Source: CBDCME01 sp965218865 (lineage in GTDB: Bacteria > Pseudomonadota > Alphaproteobacteria > JAAXGF01). Taken from it: DNA of 64,000 bases. Of the stretch, positions 1-8,756 are shown piece by piece. A program made the position numbers and the translations under genes. Each line of letters starts with the position of its first letter. The first letter of the stretch is position 1. The stretch is taken from the NCBI GenBank assembly GCA_965218865.1, contig CBDCME010000073.1:564158-628157 (forward strand). Reading direction: 5' to 3'. Below the pieces are notes generated by a model. That model was given only the letters and a program-made list of their open reading frames with translations, ran no database searches and had not been told where the DNA came from.

Positions 1-31
1 TGCGTTCGCGCTCGCGGCCGGTGGCCACGGG

Positions 32-1477
32 TCAGTCTTCGCCGCCGTCCGCATCCTCCGGCGGGGCGGGGAAGCTGTCGGCCTCGGACTGGGTTTCGGC
101 GCGCCGTTCGGCGTCGGCGCGGGCGGCCTCGAGTTCGGCCTCGGCCTCGAACTCGACCCCCAGCCGCTCGGCCAGGGAGCGGATCAGGCGCAGGGCCGTG
201 GTCTCGCTCAAAAGCCCCCGGTCGAGGGCCACCGCGACCGCGCCGGTGGTCTGGGCCAGGGCCGTGGCGTGGCGGGAGGCGTCGCGCACCACCATTTCCG
301 GCCATTCGACCGAGGGGGTCAGATCGGGATCCGGGTTCTCCGGGTCGAAAACAGACCGGCCGGACGGGTCGAGCCGGCTCTGGATGACGTGGCCGGCGGC
401 GCGGCGCAGGATCTCGGTCCACAGGCGCTGGCGCATGCGCAGGCTTTTCCAGGCCGGTTCGCCCATCTCGGCCGCGGTCGCCCGGTTGACGTCGCCGCCG
501 CCGCCGAACCAGTGCTCGGCCAGGGCCATGCCACCGAGGATGTGGTTGCGGTAGAGCCGGGCGCCGGCGTTGGCGTCGTGGGCGCCGAGCTTGGGCGCCA
601 GCGCCTGCCAGGTTTCCGAGTCGTTGTGGATGCGGACGTTGCCCGGCGGGAGGGCGGCGATCTCGCGCGCCCGTTTCTCGACTTCCTTCTCGTCCACGCC
701 GGCGATGGTCACGTCCCAGACGTGGGAGCGCAGGTATCCGGCCCGGTCGATCTCGCCGTAGAGATAGCGCTCGTAGGCGTCGAGCCAATCTATGGCGGCC
801 AGGAGGTCGGAGCGCCCGCGTCCCCCGCCGGCCAGGGCGTTGGCCCGGAAATAATGAATATCGCCGCCGGTCATGGTCTCGCGGATGCGCCGGGCGGCCT
901 CCCCGAGCGCGGTCTCGGGGCCGCCGAGGACGACGCGGTAGCGACGGGTCCGGCCCTTGGCGTCGCGCTTGGTGACGACGCCGATGGGCCGGGACGCGTT
1001 CTCCGGGTCGGCGACGACGGTGGCGATGCGGGCCGGGTCGAGGTAGCCGAGGCGGACGTGGCCGGAGATGGGATGGGCGAAGACGGGCCAGGCGGCCTCG
1101 CCGGTGAGGGCGAGGGCGCGCATCAGCTCGGGCAGCCTGAGCGGCATGTCGGTGACGGGGTCGTTCCACCAGGCGTCGACCCAGGTCTGGGCGTCGGGGT
1201 CGGGCACGGTGATCCGCACCCCCTCGGCGAGCAGGTAGGCGATGGGAAGCTCGATCAGTTGCCGGGCCAGGAGGTTGGTCTCCCACAGCCCGGCGGCGAG
1301 CCGCTGCATCCGGTGTTGCGTGAGCGGCGTCAGGTCGCGCCGGGTATCGCCGCTGAGCGGCCGCCCCTCGTGTTCGTCGCCGTCGATGGTGACGCCGGCG
1401 GCCTCGCGCAGGCCGGGCACGGCCTTTGGCATGGTCCCGCCGAGGAGACGGACCAGGGCGCCGCGAAAGCCGCTCAT
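32..1477 (-). CDS. Phage portal protein (Mu gp29-like position)
   Basis: A 481-residue protein, the size of phage portal proteins, which form the dodecameric DNA entry channel of the head. The family assignment rests on overall composition and on position directly downstream of the terminase large subunit, as gp28-gp29 in Mu. Its ATG overlaps the terminase stop as ATGA, so the two are translationally coupled. The C-terminal 60 residues are Glu/Ala/Arg rich and likely helical. The frame is open throughout, unlike several neighbouring late genes. The next head gene should lie beyond the left edge of the window. Confidence 0.8.
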   Translation of the reverse strand: MSGFRGALVRLLGGTMPKAVPGLREAAGVTIDGDEHEGRPLSGDTRRDLTPLTQHRMQRLAAGLWETNLLARQLIELPIAYLLAEGVRITVPDPDAQTWVDAWWNDPVTDMPLRLPELMRALALTGEAAWPVFAHPISGHVRLGYLDPARIATVVADPENASRPIGVVTKRDAKGRTRRYRVVLGGPETALGEAARRIRETMTGGDIHYFRANALAGGGRGRSDLLAAIDWLDAYERYLYGEIDRAGYLRSHVWDVTIAGVDEKEVEKRAREIAALPPGNVRIHNDSETWQALAPKLGAHDANAGARLYRNHILGGMALAEHWFGGGGDVNRATAAEMGEPAWKSLRMRQRLWTEILRRAAGHVIQSRLDPSGRSVFDPENPDPDLTPSVEWPEMVVRDASRHATALAQTTGAVAVALDRGLLSETTALRLIRSLAERLGVEFEAEAELEAARADAERRAETQSEADSFPAPPEDADGGED

Positions 1478-2868
1478 GCCGTTCCGGGGCGGCCGAACAT
1501 CGGTCCGTGGCGGCGCGGCGGCATCGATCTCGGGGTCCAGATGCTGGGATCGGAGGCGACCGTCACCCCGGCGGCGGGGTGCCGTCCGGCCGCCGCCGCG
1601 GCGCAGGCCAGCGCCAGGGCCCAGAAGCGGTCGGCGTGGCCGTCGGTCCCGGCCCGCTCGGCGACCAGGCGGGGGCTCCCGGTGGGGCCGGCCTCGGCGC
1701 GCACGCTGTGCAGGTCACGCCGGAGATCGTCGGCCCGGGGAATGCGCAGCCTCCGGTCCTCCATCGCCTCGCGCAGCGCGGTGGCGACGTCGAGGCGGCG
1801 GGGGCCGGTCATCAGCACGCCCTCGACGCGGACGCGGCCGTGATCCTCGGCCAATTGCTCGACCACCGCCTCGCCCATGCCGGTCTGGTCGACGGCGACG
1901 CGGACGGGATGGTATCTTCCGGCGAGCTCCCGCACGATGGCGCGCTGCTCGCTGAACGGGATATCGCGTTCGGCCCGCAGCTCGCGCAGCCAGAGCACGT
2001 CGCCGGCCTTCTCGACGACAACGGCGACCCAGAGATCGCGCCGGCGGGCGACGTCGATGCCGATATAGGCGCTTCCTCCTTGGAAGCCGTCCGGATCGCC
2101 GGCTTCCGCGTTCTCGGCCGCGCGGATGATCTCCCAAGCGAGCCAGGCGCCGGTGCCGGCAGACGGTATGCAATCCAGCTCTTCCGCCGCGCGCGCCCCG
2201 TATTCGGCGCGAAGGCCGGCCTCCCAGGCCGCCTCCGCTTCCGGCGACCACGGTTGCTCCGTGACCTCGCAAATGCGCTCGTAAAGCCCGCCGGCGAGCG
2301 CCTGCTTTAAAGTGACCGTGTGCAGGCTCCCGGGCCGGACTCCCTCGCGGATGTCGCGCACGAGCGCGGCGAAGGGCGAGGCCTCGCCGTTGTGGGTCGA
2401 GACGATATGCACGCGGCTGCCCCACAGGCGGAACGCCAGCGCGGCTTTCAGCACCTCGTCGAGATTGTCGACGAAGGCCGCCTCGTCGATGACGGCGACG
2501 TCGCCGGGCCGGCCCTTGGAGCGGAAGGTGCGCGGCGCCGAGGTCATGGCGACGATCTCGCGCTCCGAGGCCAGCGCCAGCCGGAACGCCTGGACATCGC
2601 GCCCGCCGTCGCGGATCAGCGTCTCGCCGACCGCCTCGGCGGCTTTGTTCAGCTCTTCCGCCCAATCGGCGCAATCGTCGATGAAGCCCCGCGTCATGTC
2701 CTTGTTGTACGATTGGTAATAGACATTGCCCCTGCCCTCTCCGGCGTGCATCACGGCGTCGTAGGCCTCGGCCCACGAGAGGCCGATACGGCGGGATTTC
2801 TCGATGACCTTGACGCCGGCCCTGTCGGCCACCCAGCGCTTCTGATAGGGGAGCAGCTTGCGCTTCAC
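1474..2868 (-). CDS. Phage terminase large subunit (Mu gp28-like)
   Basis: A 464-residue packaging motor: an ATPase that drives DNA into the prohead plus a nuclease domain. Visible motifs are a Walker-A-like segment EKSRRIGLSWAEA near residue 20, a Walker-B-like VAVIDEAAF, and a C-terminal RNase-H-like region beginning YIGIDVARRRDLW. The frame is open for about 130 codons upstream, but the family N-terminus (KRKLLPYQKRWVADR) and a GTG overlapping the stop of the upstream DUF3486 gene fix the start at 2868. The portal gene follows with an ATGA overlap. Confidence 0.87.
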   Translation of the reverse strand: MKRKLLPYQKRWVADRAGVKVIEKSRRIGLSWAEAYDAVMHAGEGRGNVYYQSYNKDMTRGFIDDCADWAEELNKAAEAVGETLIRDGGRDVQAFRLALASEREIVAMTSAPRTFRSKGRPGDVAVIDEAAFVDNLDEVLKAALAFRLWGSRVHIVSTHNGEASPFAALVRDIREGVRPGSLHTVTLKQALAGGLYERICEVTEQPWSPEAEAAWEAGLRAEYGARAAEELDCIPSAGTGAWLAWEIIRAAENAEAGDPDGFQGGSAYIGIDVARRRDLWVAVVVEKAGDVLWLRELRAERDIPFSEQRAIVRELAGRYHPVRVAVDQTGMGEAVVEQLAEDHGRVRVEGVLMTGPRRLDVATALREAMEDRRLRIPRADDLRRDLHSVRAEAGPTGSPRLVAERAGTDGHADRFWALALACAAAAAGRHPAAGVTVASDPSIWTPRSMPPRRHGPMFGRPGTA

Positions 2869-3374
2869 CGGTCCGCGCCCTCGACGGCGGCGCGCAGCGC
2901 GGCGGCGACGCCGCCCGAGAGGCCCAGCTTGCGGGCTTCCGACGCCGCCGCCTCGGCCGCCTCCCTGAGTATCTGGCGTCGCTCGCGGCGGATCGAGACC
3001 GACGCTCGCGCGACTTCGGCAAGGGCGCGGGCCGCCGACGCGGCTCGTTTCATATCGCCCTGTTCGGCGGCCAAGAGCAGATTGTAGATTTCCTCCTGGA
3101 CCATCCGCAGGGAGGCGTCCGCCATGGCGGCGGTGTTGTCCGGAGAGGCGGCGACCAGCGCCTCGGCCGATTCCGTGGCGTGGCGTATCCTCTCGATCCG
3201 CCTTTCCAGATGGCTGCCGTAGTCGTGCAGCGCCGACTTGCCGATCTCGTGGCCCTTCCCGCGAAGCCATTCCGCCAGATCGGCGTAGCCCGAGAACGCG
3301 CCCTCGATCAGCTTGCGGTCGAGTTCGCGCCGCACATCGGGAGGCAGCAATGCCACTTTCTTCCGCCGCGGCAT
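2865..3374 (-). CDS. DUF3486 family phage protein (Mu gp27-like)
   Basis: A 169-residue protein starting MPRRKKVALLPPDVRRELDR with a conserved GYADLAEWLRGKGHEIGKSALHDYG segment typical of DUF3486. In Mu-like phages this gene sits just before the terminase large subunit and is a candidate small terminase, but its function is not established. The start is the ATG overlapping the upstream stop (TGATG), and its own stop overlaps the terminase GTG. The rest is a long Ala/Glu/Arg-rich helical region. Confidence 0.82.
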   Translation of the reverse strand: MPRRKKVALLPPDVRRELDRKLIEGAFSGYADLAEWLRGKGHEIGKSALHDYGSHLERRIERIRHATESAEALVAASPDNTAAMADASLRMVQEEIYNLLLAAEQGDMKRAASAARALAEVARASVSIRRERRQILREAAEAAASEARKLGLSGGVAAALRAAVEGADR

Positions 3375-3701
3375 CAGCCCTCCGGCGCGGGCCTGGGCGG
3401 GCGGCGGATGCCGGGCTCGCACGGAACCTGATAGTCGGCGACGTCGTAGCCGTGGCGGGTCAGCGCCGCCCGCCAGGGATCGACCTCCGAGCGCTCGACC
3501 GTGATCAGCTTCCGCGATTCCAGATAGGGCGAGCTGATCGCGGATCCAGCGCTCGGTGACGCCGATATAACCGGCCACCAGCACGTCGCGGATCATGCGC
3601 TCGGTGGCGCCGAGATGGCCGCCGACCCTGAGCGTGCGCAAGATATCCCAGCGCGCTCCGGGCAGCATCGCCTCGTCGATCAGGGGGTGATTACCGGCCA
3701 T
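3374..3701 (-). pseudogene. Mu gp26-like small phage protein, frameshifted
   Basis: The first half encodes a winged-helix-like protein (MAGNHPLIDEAMLPGARWDILRTLRVGG, then TERWIRDQLA). Near 3530 the frame breaks: the expected continuation YLESRKLITVERSEVDPWR lies one base away and ends at a TGA overlapping the next start. Removing one C from the run GCCC on the minus strand restores a single protein of about 108 residues. Such proteins lie between gp25 and gp27 in Mu-like phages; their role is unknown. The shift could be genuine or a base-calling error. Confidence 0.7.
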
Positions 3702-4048
3702 CGTCTCCATCCTTTCGGTTCCGCGCCCCGGGCTCGGGTGCGCTCGTCCAGCCGTGCCAGCATGCGCGTGTGGTCCTCCAGCATGCCGATCACCCGCGAG
3801 GTCGTCGGCACCCAGTCGTCGCGCGAGATGTAATGTTCGGCGACGTGCAGCCTGAGCGCCGCGAGATCGCGACCGAGTCCATCGACGCGCGCCGATGTGT
3901 CCCGCCCGGCCGCGCCGGTATCCTTTGCCTCGACCACCGCGAGACGGGCCTCGTTCTTGCGAACCCGGACGAACAGGCCGACAACAGCGGTGACGCAAGC
4001 GCCGACGACGGCGCGCCCGAACCACATCAGGACGTCGTCGGTGGCCAC
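3680..4048 (-). CDS. DUF2730 family phage membrane protein (Mu gp25-like)
   Basis: A 122-residue protein with one N-terminal membrane segment (LMWFGRAVVGACVTAVVGLFV) followed by a charged, coiled-coil-prone region. This is the layout of DUF2730 proteins found between the lysis and head genes of Mu-like phages. I chose the GTG at 4048 because GAGGAG lies about nine bases upstream; the open frame runs further upstream without a better start. It overlaps the first codons of the gp26-like gene. Confidence 0.72.
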   Translation of the reverse strand: MATDDVLMWFGRAVVGACVTAVVGLFVRVRKNEARLAVVEAKDTGAAGRDTSARVDGLGRDLAALRLHVAEHYISRDDWVPTTSRVIGMLEDHTRMLARLDERTRARGAEPKGWRRWPVITP

Positions 4049-4062
4049 TTCGCCAATGCTCC

Positions 4063-4656
4063 TCAGCCGATCTTCGGCGGCGCGGCGCGGTTGCGGTCGC
4101 CGTACCACCAGACGAAGGCGGTGGTGAACAGGTAGAGAATGGTATTGACGATCAACTGGACGGTGATCAGCGCCTGTCCGCCGTCGAAGGTCACGTTCAG
4201 CGTCTCCAGCAGCGCCTGCATTTCCCAGTAGATCATGGTCACCAGGATCGCCATGTAGACCGTCAGGCCGGGCCGCATGAGGCCGCGGAAGAAGTCGAGG
4301 GCGAACATCAGGAACGAGACGATCTCGTGGACCCGCCTGCCGATGAACGTATCCGGGAAGGTCATCCCTTCCGAGAAGCGCTTGGGCTCCATCTTGTAGG
4401 ATTGGGCATGCGCCACACCGGCTGTCCTGTCGGCGCTTTCCTGGCGCTGGATGTCGGCGACGGCGATGGCGTTGTCGGTGCTCCATCTTCATCATCGAGG
4501 CTTCGTGCGCCCGCTCGTCGGCCCCGCTCCTGGCGTCTTACCTCTGCCATCCTGGCTTCATGGCGGCTCTTCATCCAGGTTCCGACAAGCCCGGTGATGC
4601 CGCCGAGGAATGCCCGAGATGGCGCCGCCGCCAATCAGGTCCAATAGGAATCCCAT
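4063..4656 (-). pseudogene. 3TM-type phage holin, three frameshifts
   Basis: Read in pieces, this is a 3TM holin: MGFLLDLIGGG at the start, then GGITGLVGTWMKSRHEARMAEVRRQE, then DERAHEASMMKMEH, then AHAQSYKMEPKRF and three hydrophobic segments up to WWYGDRNRAAPPKIG. Moving between pieces needs one-base corrections near 4610, 4521 and 4476; at the latter two, deleting one C (minus strand) suffices. Intact length would be about 195 residues. Holins make inner-membrane lesions for lysis, so as read the product is dead. The 117-codon C-terminal frame (4063-4416) holds all membrane segments and could be made alone. The start overlaps the upstream stop as TGATG. Confidence 0.72.
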
Positions 4657-5109
4657 CACGCGATCTCCAATTCGAAGGGCTTACGGCCCATCGCGTTCTG
4701 AAACTCGGTCACCGCCGGCCGCGACACGAGGATGGCCCTCTGGCCGTGCAGCGCGCCGAACTTGCGGCCGAGGGCGATGCAGCCGTAGAGATGGCTCTTA
4801 AAACCCATCGCCCGGTCGGCCCATGAGATTGGCCGGGTGAATGCGGATTCCCGAGCGGCCCTCGGCATTGGTCACCAGAAACATGTTGCGCTTGAAGGCG
4901 GGCGAGAAGTTCCAGACCACGCGATAGGTTCCCGCCGGTATGCACGAGACGTTCGGTGCGTTGCCGCGGTCCGGCAACTCGCCCGTGAACACCGAGCGCC
5001 CGTCAAAGTATATTTGCCCGAAGGTCCCATGCGGCCCCGTTTCCTGGCGTTCGAGCACGGCCCGGCCGCCGCCGGACGGCGGACCCTTCGAGGCTGGCCG
5101 GGGGTCCAT
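4656..5109 (-). pseudogene. DUF5675 family phage lysis-region protein, frameshifted
   Basis: The first 100 codons (from ATG 5109) read VLERQETGPHGTFGQIYFDG through IPAGTYRVVWNFSPAFKRNMF to GIRIHPANLMG, typical of DUF5675. The family continuation DRAMGFKSHLYGCIALGRKFG lies in another frame; deleting one C near 4820 joins them into about 150 residues. DUF5675 proteins sit in the lysis cassette of many Mu-like phages; their enzymatic role is not established. It lies between a small membrane protein and the holin. Confidence 0.72.
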
Positions 5110-5114
5110 TCCGA

Positions 5115-5255
5115 TCAGGCGCCGAAAGCCGCTCCCACGGCGAAGCCGGCCGCGAACAGCCCAGCGGCCAGGCCAATCAGGAACAGCGCCGTCCACGGCT
5201 TGTTTGCGAGAACAAAGAGCAGCGAATCGGCTTGGCGTTCGAGTTTCTTTTCCAT
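5115..5255 (-). CDS. Small phage membrane protein, 46 residues
   Basis: MEKKLERQADSLLFVLANKP followed by a single long hydrophobic segment rich in Ala and Gly to the C-terminus. The start is set by a strong GAGGAGA ribosome binding site seven bases upstream. It sits at the head of the lysis cassette, six bases from DUF5675, so a spanin- or antiholin-like role is possible; no family was recognised. Confidence 0.6.
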   Translation of the reverse strand: MEKKLERQADSLLFVLANKPWTALFLIGLAAGLFAAGFAVGAAFGA

Positions 5256-5419
5256 GAGCTTTCTCCTCGGGAACGGGTATGGCCAGTCCGCGGGCGTTCC
5301 CGAAACCCGCGGGCCGGCGAGCGCCCGGCAATCGTGCCTCCGGCGCCGGACATGGCGCATTTAACCCGATCGGGGCGCCCGTTTGCAGCGGACCATGGTC
5401 CGCCCCTTCGGGCGCTTTC

Positions 5420-5761
5420 TCAGGGAGCGCCTTTCCGGTAACGCCGGGCGGTGCGCCGGGAAATGTTGAGCTTCCGCGCGATCTCGGGTGTGGTGAGGCC
5501 GATGGCGGTGAGATGCGCCGCCACCGCCTTGCGGGCAAGCGGTATCTCGACCGTCCCGGCGCCGCAGCGCCGGGCGATGGCCCGGGCAGTCTCGAGGCTG
5601 ACGAGTTCGGCTAGGGGATGGCCGGGGCCGATATGGGCGGGATGGGGCACGTGGAGCGGATCGCCCCCGAAGCGAAGCGCGACCTCGACCGCCGCCCCCC
5701 GGCCCGCGGCCTCGGCGATCTCGGCGAGGATGCCCGGGAGCGGCGGGGCCGGGCCCGTCAC
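5420..5761 (-). CDS. Mor-like middle transcription activator
   Basis: A 113-residue protein whose C-terminus is a helix-turn-helix: AHLTAIGLTTPEIARKLNIS then RRTARRYRKGAP. In Mu, Mor activates the middle promoter and switches early to late expression. Size, C-terminal HTH and position between the early genes and the lysis genes match the Mor/C family. The start is a GTG overlapping the methyltransferase stop (GTGA). About 160 bp of non-coding DNA follow, where the middle/late promoter would be expected. Confidence 0.7.
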   Translation of the reverse strand: MTGPAPPLPGILAEIAEAAGRGAAVEVALRFGGDPLHVPHPAHIGPGHPLAELVSLETARAIARRCGAGTVEIPLARKAVAAHLTAIGLTTPEIARKLNISRRTARRYRKGAP

Positions 5762-6507
5762 GCCGCCCCGAGCGGCAGGGGTTTCTGCTCCGGCGGCGGC
5801 AGAAAAGGCAGGGGCGGTTCGGAAGCGGCGGCAGCGACGCGCTCGCGCGCCATGCGGTAATAAACGGGATCGGTCTCGATGCCGATGAAGCGTCTCCCGA
5901 GCTTGAGGCACGCCACCCCGGTCGCGCCCGACCCCATGAACGGGTCGCACACCAGGTCGCCGGGGCGTGTATAAAGCGCCACCAATTCCATCATCAGCGC
6001 CAGCGGCTTGGCGCAGGGATGGCCTCCTTTCTCGGTCGGGTGGGTGAACACGCCGCGCCGGCCGCCGCCGTTCCAATGCCGGTGGCCGCTCCCGCACCAG
6101 GCGGTGGCGATGCACTCGAAGCCACGCGCCGCCCCCTGACCGTTGAAGCGCGGCGCCGCGTCGGGCTTGATCCAGCACAGGGTGGTGTCCCAGCGGGCGC
6201 CCGCCGCTTGCAACACATCACGCCAAGCGCGCACCCCCTCGGCGAGGGTGAACACCACCGCCCAGCCACGGGCGCACGATACGATCTTCACAGCCGCCTC
6301 GGAGCGGATCGCGTCGATGCCCTCGAAGTCCGGCCCCCGGGGCGGCGCCCGCCCGTCGGTGCGCTCGATGCGCCCGGCCGCCTGGTGCAGCGCCGCCTCG
6401 TAGGGCGGGTCGGCGATGACGTGATCCACGTTTCCAATCATCGGTAGGATGTCGAGACAATCGCCGGGATGGAGCGTGGCATCGCCGAAGGTCTCGGCGG
6501 CCTCCAT
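5758..6507 (-). CDS. Prophage DNA methyltransferase (DPPY type)
   Basis: A 249-residue S-adenosylmethionine-dependent DNA methyltransferase. The catalytic motif DPPYE is at about residue 32 and the AdoMet-binding segment FMGSGATGVACLKLGRRFIG near residue 208; this order (catalytic motif first) indicates the beta class, modifying N6-adenine or N4-cytosine. No restriction partner is adjacent, so it probably protects phage DNA from host enzymes. ATG at 6507 is chosen; a TTG six codons upstream is also possible. The stop overlaps the Mor-like start. Confidence 0.85.
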   Translation of the reverse strand: MEAAETFGDATLHPGDCLDILPMIGNVDHVIADPPYEAALHQAAGRIERTDGRAPPRGPDFEGIDAIRSEAAVKIVSCARGWAVVFTLAEGVRAWRDVLQAAGARWDTTLCWIKPDAAPRFNGQGAARGFECIATAWCGSGHRHWNGGGRRGVFTHPTEKGGHPCAKPLALMMELVALYTRPGDLVCDPFMGSGATGVACLKLGRRFIGIETDPVYYRMARERVAAAASEPPLPFLPPPEQKPLPLGAA

Positions 6508-6521
6508 GATAGCGCCGGCTG

Positions 6522-6698
6522 TCAAATCAGCCCCTTCTCGAGCGCCAGCCATTCCGGCATCGCGAACGCGCCGTCGCCGTTGTCCTGGACCAGGGATTTC
6601 GGAACCCACACGGGATTGTCGCCTTCATGATCCAGCAGGAACGCGCCATCGGTCTCGTGGCGTAAAACCGCCTCGATATCGATGAGATCGGAGTTCAT
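6522..6698 (-). CDS. Small conserved phage protein, 58 residues
   Basis: MNSDLIDIEAVLRHETDGAF then LLDHEGDNPVWVPKSLVQDN, acidic and without a known fold. Its ATG overlaps the GemA stop as ATGA, which places it firmly in the early operon. Similar short proteins with a VWVPKS-like segment occur in other Mu-like phages; no function is known. Confidence 0.6.
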   Translation of the reverse strand: MNSDLIDIEAVLRHETDGAFLLDHEGDNPVWVPKSLVQDNGDGAFAMPEWLALEKGLI

Positions 6699-7390
6699 GG
6701 CGCGGACGCAGCCCTGGCCCGGCGGATACGGCCTCCGAAATGACGGATCAGATTGCCGGCCTGGCGGCCGTCGAGATGGGTGTGGCATATGGTCCGCCGG
6801 ATGCCCGCGTGGCGCGCGGCGTAGGCCGAGAGCGCGCCGGGATCATCGATGCGCACCACCCCGAGGCGGGCCAGGATGCGCCACTGCGCCTCCAGCACCC
6901 GGGCGCGGGGATTGTCGATCGGTTTTCCCTCCGGCCCGGCGTAAGGTGACCAGTCCACCCCCGCCTCGCGGGCAAGCCAGGCCTTCAGCCCCTCGATGGT
7001 CTTGTTGGAATCGAGCGGAGACCGCGCCCACTTGGCAGCGTCGATCCCGGTCTGGCGCTTGACGAAGGAGATCAGCCCGGCCTCGTTTGGCGTGTCCGTC
7101 ACGCCGAGGTGCCAGGCCGACATCCACAACGCCCACAACTTGCCCCGGTGGGGGCCGTCCGGCAGCCGGTCGCCGCGGTCGCTCCCGCGGCGCCTGCGCG
7201 GGCGGAAGCCGATGCGCTTGAGTTCGGCGATCACCCGTTCGAGCTCGGCCGACGTCATGGCGGCGCAAGACGATTTGCCGGTGAGGCGCGCCTGCATCGC
7301 CCGGCGGCCTTCCTCGTCGAGGCCCAGTTCCCTGGCGCCGACGTGGGCGATCTTGATCAGCCTGGTGCGGGAAGGGTCGGCGGCGTTCAT
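6695..7390 (-). CDS. gemA: GemA family regulatory protein (DUF1018)
   Basis: A 231-residue homologue of Mu GemA, an early protein said to modulate host gene expression and DNA topology. Diagnostic segments are SRTRLIKIAHVGARELGLDE at the N-terminus, KLWALWMSAWHLG in the middle and KTIEGLKAWLAREAGVDW toward the C-terminus. ATG 7390 overlaps the upstream stop as ATGA and gives the family N-terminus; an ATG four codons earlier is possible. It lies in a run of overlapping early genes. Confidence 0.85.
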   Translation of the reverse strand: MNAADPSRTRLIKIAHVGARELGLDEEGRRAMQARLTGKSSCAAMTSAELERVIAELKRIGFRPRRRRGSDRGDRLPDGPHRGKLWALWMSAWHLGVTDTPNEAGLISFVKRQTGIDAAKWARSPLDSNKTIEGLKAWLAREAGVDWSPYAGPEGKPIDNPRARVLEAQWRILARLGVVRIDDPGALSAYAARHAGIRRTICHTHLDGRQAGNLIRHFGGRIRRARAASAP

Positions 7391-7602
7391 CGCTCCCGGC
7401 ATTGTTTTTCCTCGCCGATCGCCGCGCCGAGTATCGCATCGGCCGCCGCGCGGGCGCACGCCGGACAGCGGGGCGGCGGACCGCCGCCGGCCGAGGCGGC
7501 TTCGTCGTCGCCGAGGGGACGCAGCCTCGCGCCGCAGCCGGAGCAGACGATCCACACGCGCCCGCCGGAGACCAGCCAGCCGATATGTTGGACTCCGCTC
7601 AT
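7387..7602 (-). CDS. Small zinc-ribbon-like phage protein
   Basis: 71 residues with two Cys pairs, CSGCGARL and CPACARAA, about 25 residues apart, suggesting one four-cysteine zinc site. The start overlaps the Gam stop and the stop overlaps the GemA start, both as ATGA, so it is translated within the early operon. No specific family recognised. Confidence 0.6.
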   Translation of the reverse strand: MSGVQHIGWLVSGGRVWIVCSGCGARLRPLGDDEAASAGGGPPPRCPACARAAADAILGAAIGEEKQCRER

Positions 7603-8135
7603 TCCGATTCGCCGTCCTCGAGCAGGGCGTCGACCAGCTTGTCGAGGTCGTCGGGGGCCGTGGCGATCACCACCTCGTCGTCCACGTCCACGATGCGGAC
7701 GCCGACCGAGGCCAACTCGCGCCCACCCAAGCGCCTGAGCGCCCCCAGGTTGAGGCTCTCGCGCACCCGGACCAGCTCGTCCTCGCGCTCGAGCATCCGT
7801 TCCCGGATGCGGGCGATGGCGCGCGCCTCGTCGGCGCATTCCACCCGCCCGGGCATCTTCCGGTATCCCACCTTGACACCCTCGAGCGAGCGCGTGCGCG
7901 GCTTCCCGAACAGATGGGGAGCGGCCTCTACGGTCTCGCGCAAGGCGTCGCGGGTGGCCGAGACGTCGGCCACCCGGGCCTTCAGCCCGCGCAGCCTGGC
8001 CCGCACCGCCTTGCGCCGCAGTTCGCGTATCTCCTCGCTCACCTCCGCCAGGCGCTCGCGCGCCGCCGCGTAGGTCCGGCACAAATCGCCGATCTCCGCC
8101 AGGGTCGGCCCGTTATCGGTTGCCACCGCCATCAT
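7599..8135 (-). CDS. Gam-like host-nuclease inhibitor
   Basis: 178 residues: an N-terminal coiled coil rich in Arg/Glu followed by HLFGKPRTRSLEGVKVGYRK and a C-terminal LASVGVRIVDVDDEVVIATA segment, a pattern seen in Gam family proteins of Mu-like phages of alphaproteobacteria. Gam binds duplex DNA ends and shields them from exonucleases. The start follows a GGAGGATGAG-like ribosome binding site; two adjacent ATGs (8135, 8132) are possible. Position between B-side early genes and gemA agrees. Confidence 0.7.
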   Translation of the reverse strand: MMAVATDNGPTLAEIGDLCRTYAAARERLAEVSEEIRELRRKAVRARLRGLKARVADVSATRDALRETVEAAPHLFGKPRTRSLEGVKVGYRKMPGRVECADEARAIARIRERMLEREDELVRVRESLNLGALRRLGGRELASVGVRIVDVDDEVVIATAPDDLDKLVDALLEDGESE

Positions 8136-8153
8136 CTCATCCTCCCTCCTCGG

Positions 8154-8384
8154 TCAGCATCGGTCACGGCCCCGACGTGGCCCCTGCCGCATATCCGCGC
8201 ATACGGTAACGCGCGTCACGAGAGCGCCCGCGAGGGCCATAAGCAGAGCGAATCGTTGATCGTCACCGTGATCTCTGTAACGATCGGCGATGGCTCGGAT
8301 CATTTGACCGGGCATCTCCCTGCTCTCCATGATGGAGGCGACAAACTCCGATTCCGCTTGAAACAGTCCCGAGGACTCATGCAT
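8154..8384 (-). CDS. Hypothetical phage protein, 76 residues
   Basis: A short frame (MHESSGLFQAESEFVASIME...) lying between two better supported early genes, on the same strand with 18 bp to Gam. The central segment FALLMALAGALVTRVTVCA is hydrophobic. No family recognised; kept because early operons of this type have few gaps. Confidence 0.4.
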   Translation of the reverse strand: MHESSGLFQAESEFVASIMESREMPGQMIRAIADRYRDHGDDQRFALLMALAGALVTRVTVCADMRQGPRRGRDRC

Positions 8385-8451
8385 GGCTGCGTTTGCTCAT
8401 GACTGCCCGCACCGCGGAACCCGGCGTGTGCTTGGCCATCGTGTGAGCGCC

Positions 8452-8727
8452 TTAAAGCCCAGGGGGCTCGCGATCCAGCATGGGGCCTCCGGTCTTGCCC
8501 GCCACCTTCCGTCGGGCAGAGTTCGGCAAAAGCAATTCGGGGGCATCAACGGCAACCACTCGCTCCATGTCGAACCATTCACCAGACTGCTTTTTCCCGT
8601 CGGTGCCACAGCGCGGCATGAGCAAGACCTGATCGCAGCCCGTCCAATAGCTGCAAACCGCCATGACCCGGCCCTCGAAGCCGGTCACGACGTCCCTAGC
8701 GAGCATTCCGTTTTCGATATTAGACAT
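8452..8727 (-). CDS. Conserved small phage protein (RDVVTGFEG type)
   Basis: 91 residues with ARDVVTGFEGRVMAVCSYWT and GEWFDMERV, a pattern found in small phage proteins (resembling KVTGF.G...YLTGC...WFDE...). Function unknown. The preceding ATTC-rich region carries a plausible AGGATG binding site. Part of the early operon. Confidence 0.65.
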   Translation of the reverse strand: MSNIENGMLARDVVTGFEGRVMAVCSYWTGCDQVLLMPRCGTDGKKQSGEWFDMERVVAVDAPELLLPNSARRKVAGKTGGPMLDREPPGL

Positions 8728-8756
8728 TCGTCATCCTTTCTATCGGCGACCATCGG

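Noticed and set aside
269..1843. Plus-strand open frame of 524 codons opposite portal and terminase
   Set aside because: Antisense to two well supported phage genes; Gly/Val/Ala-rich shadow sequence without motifs.
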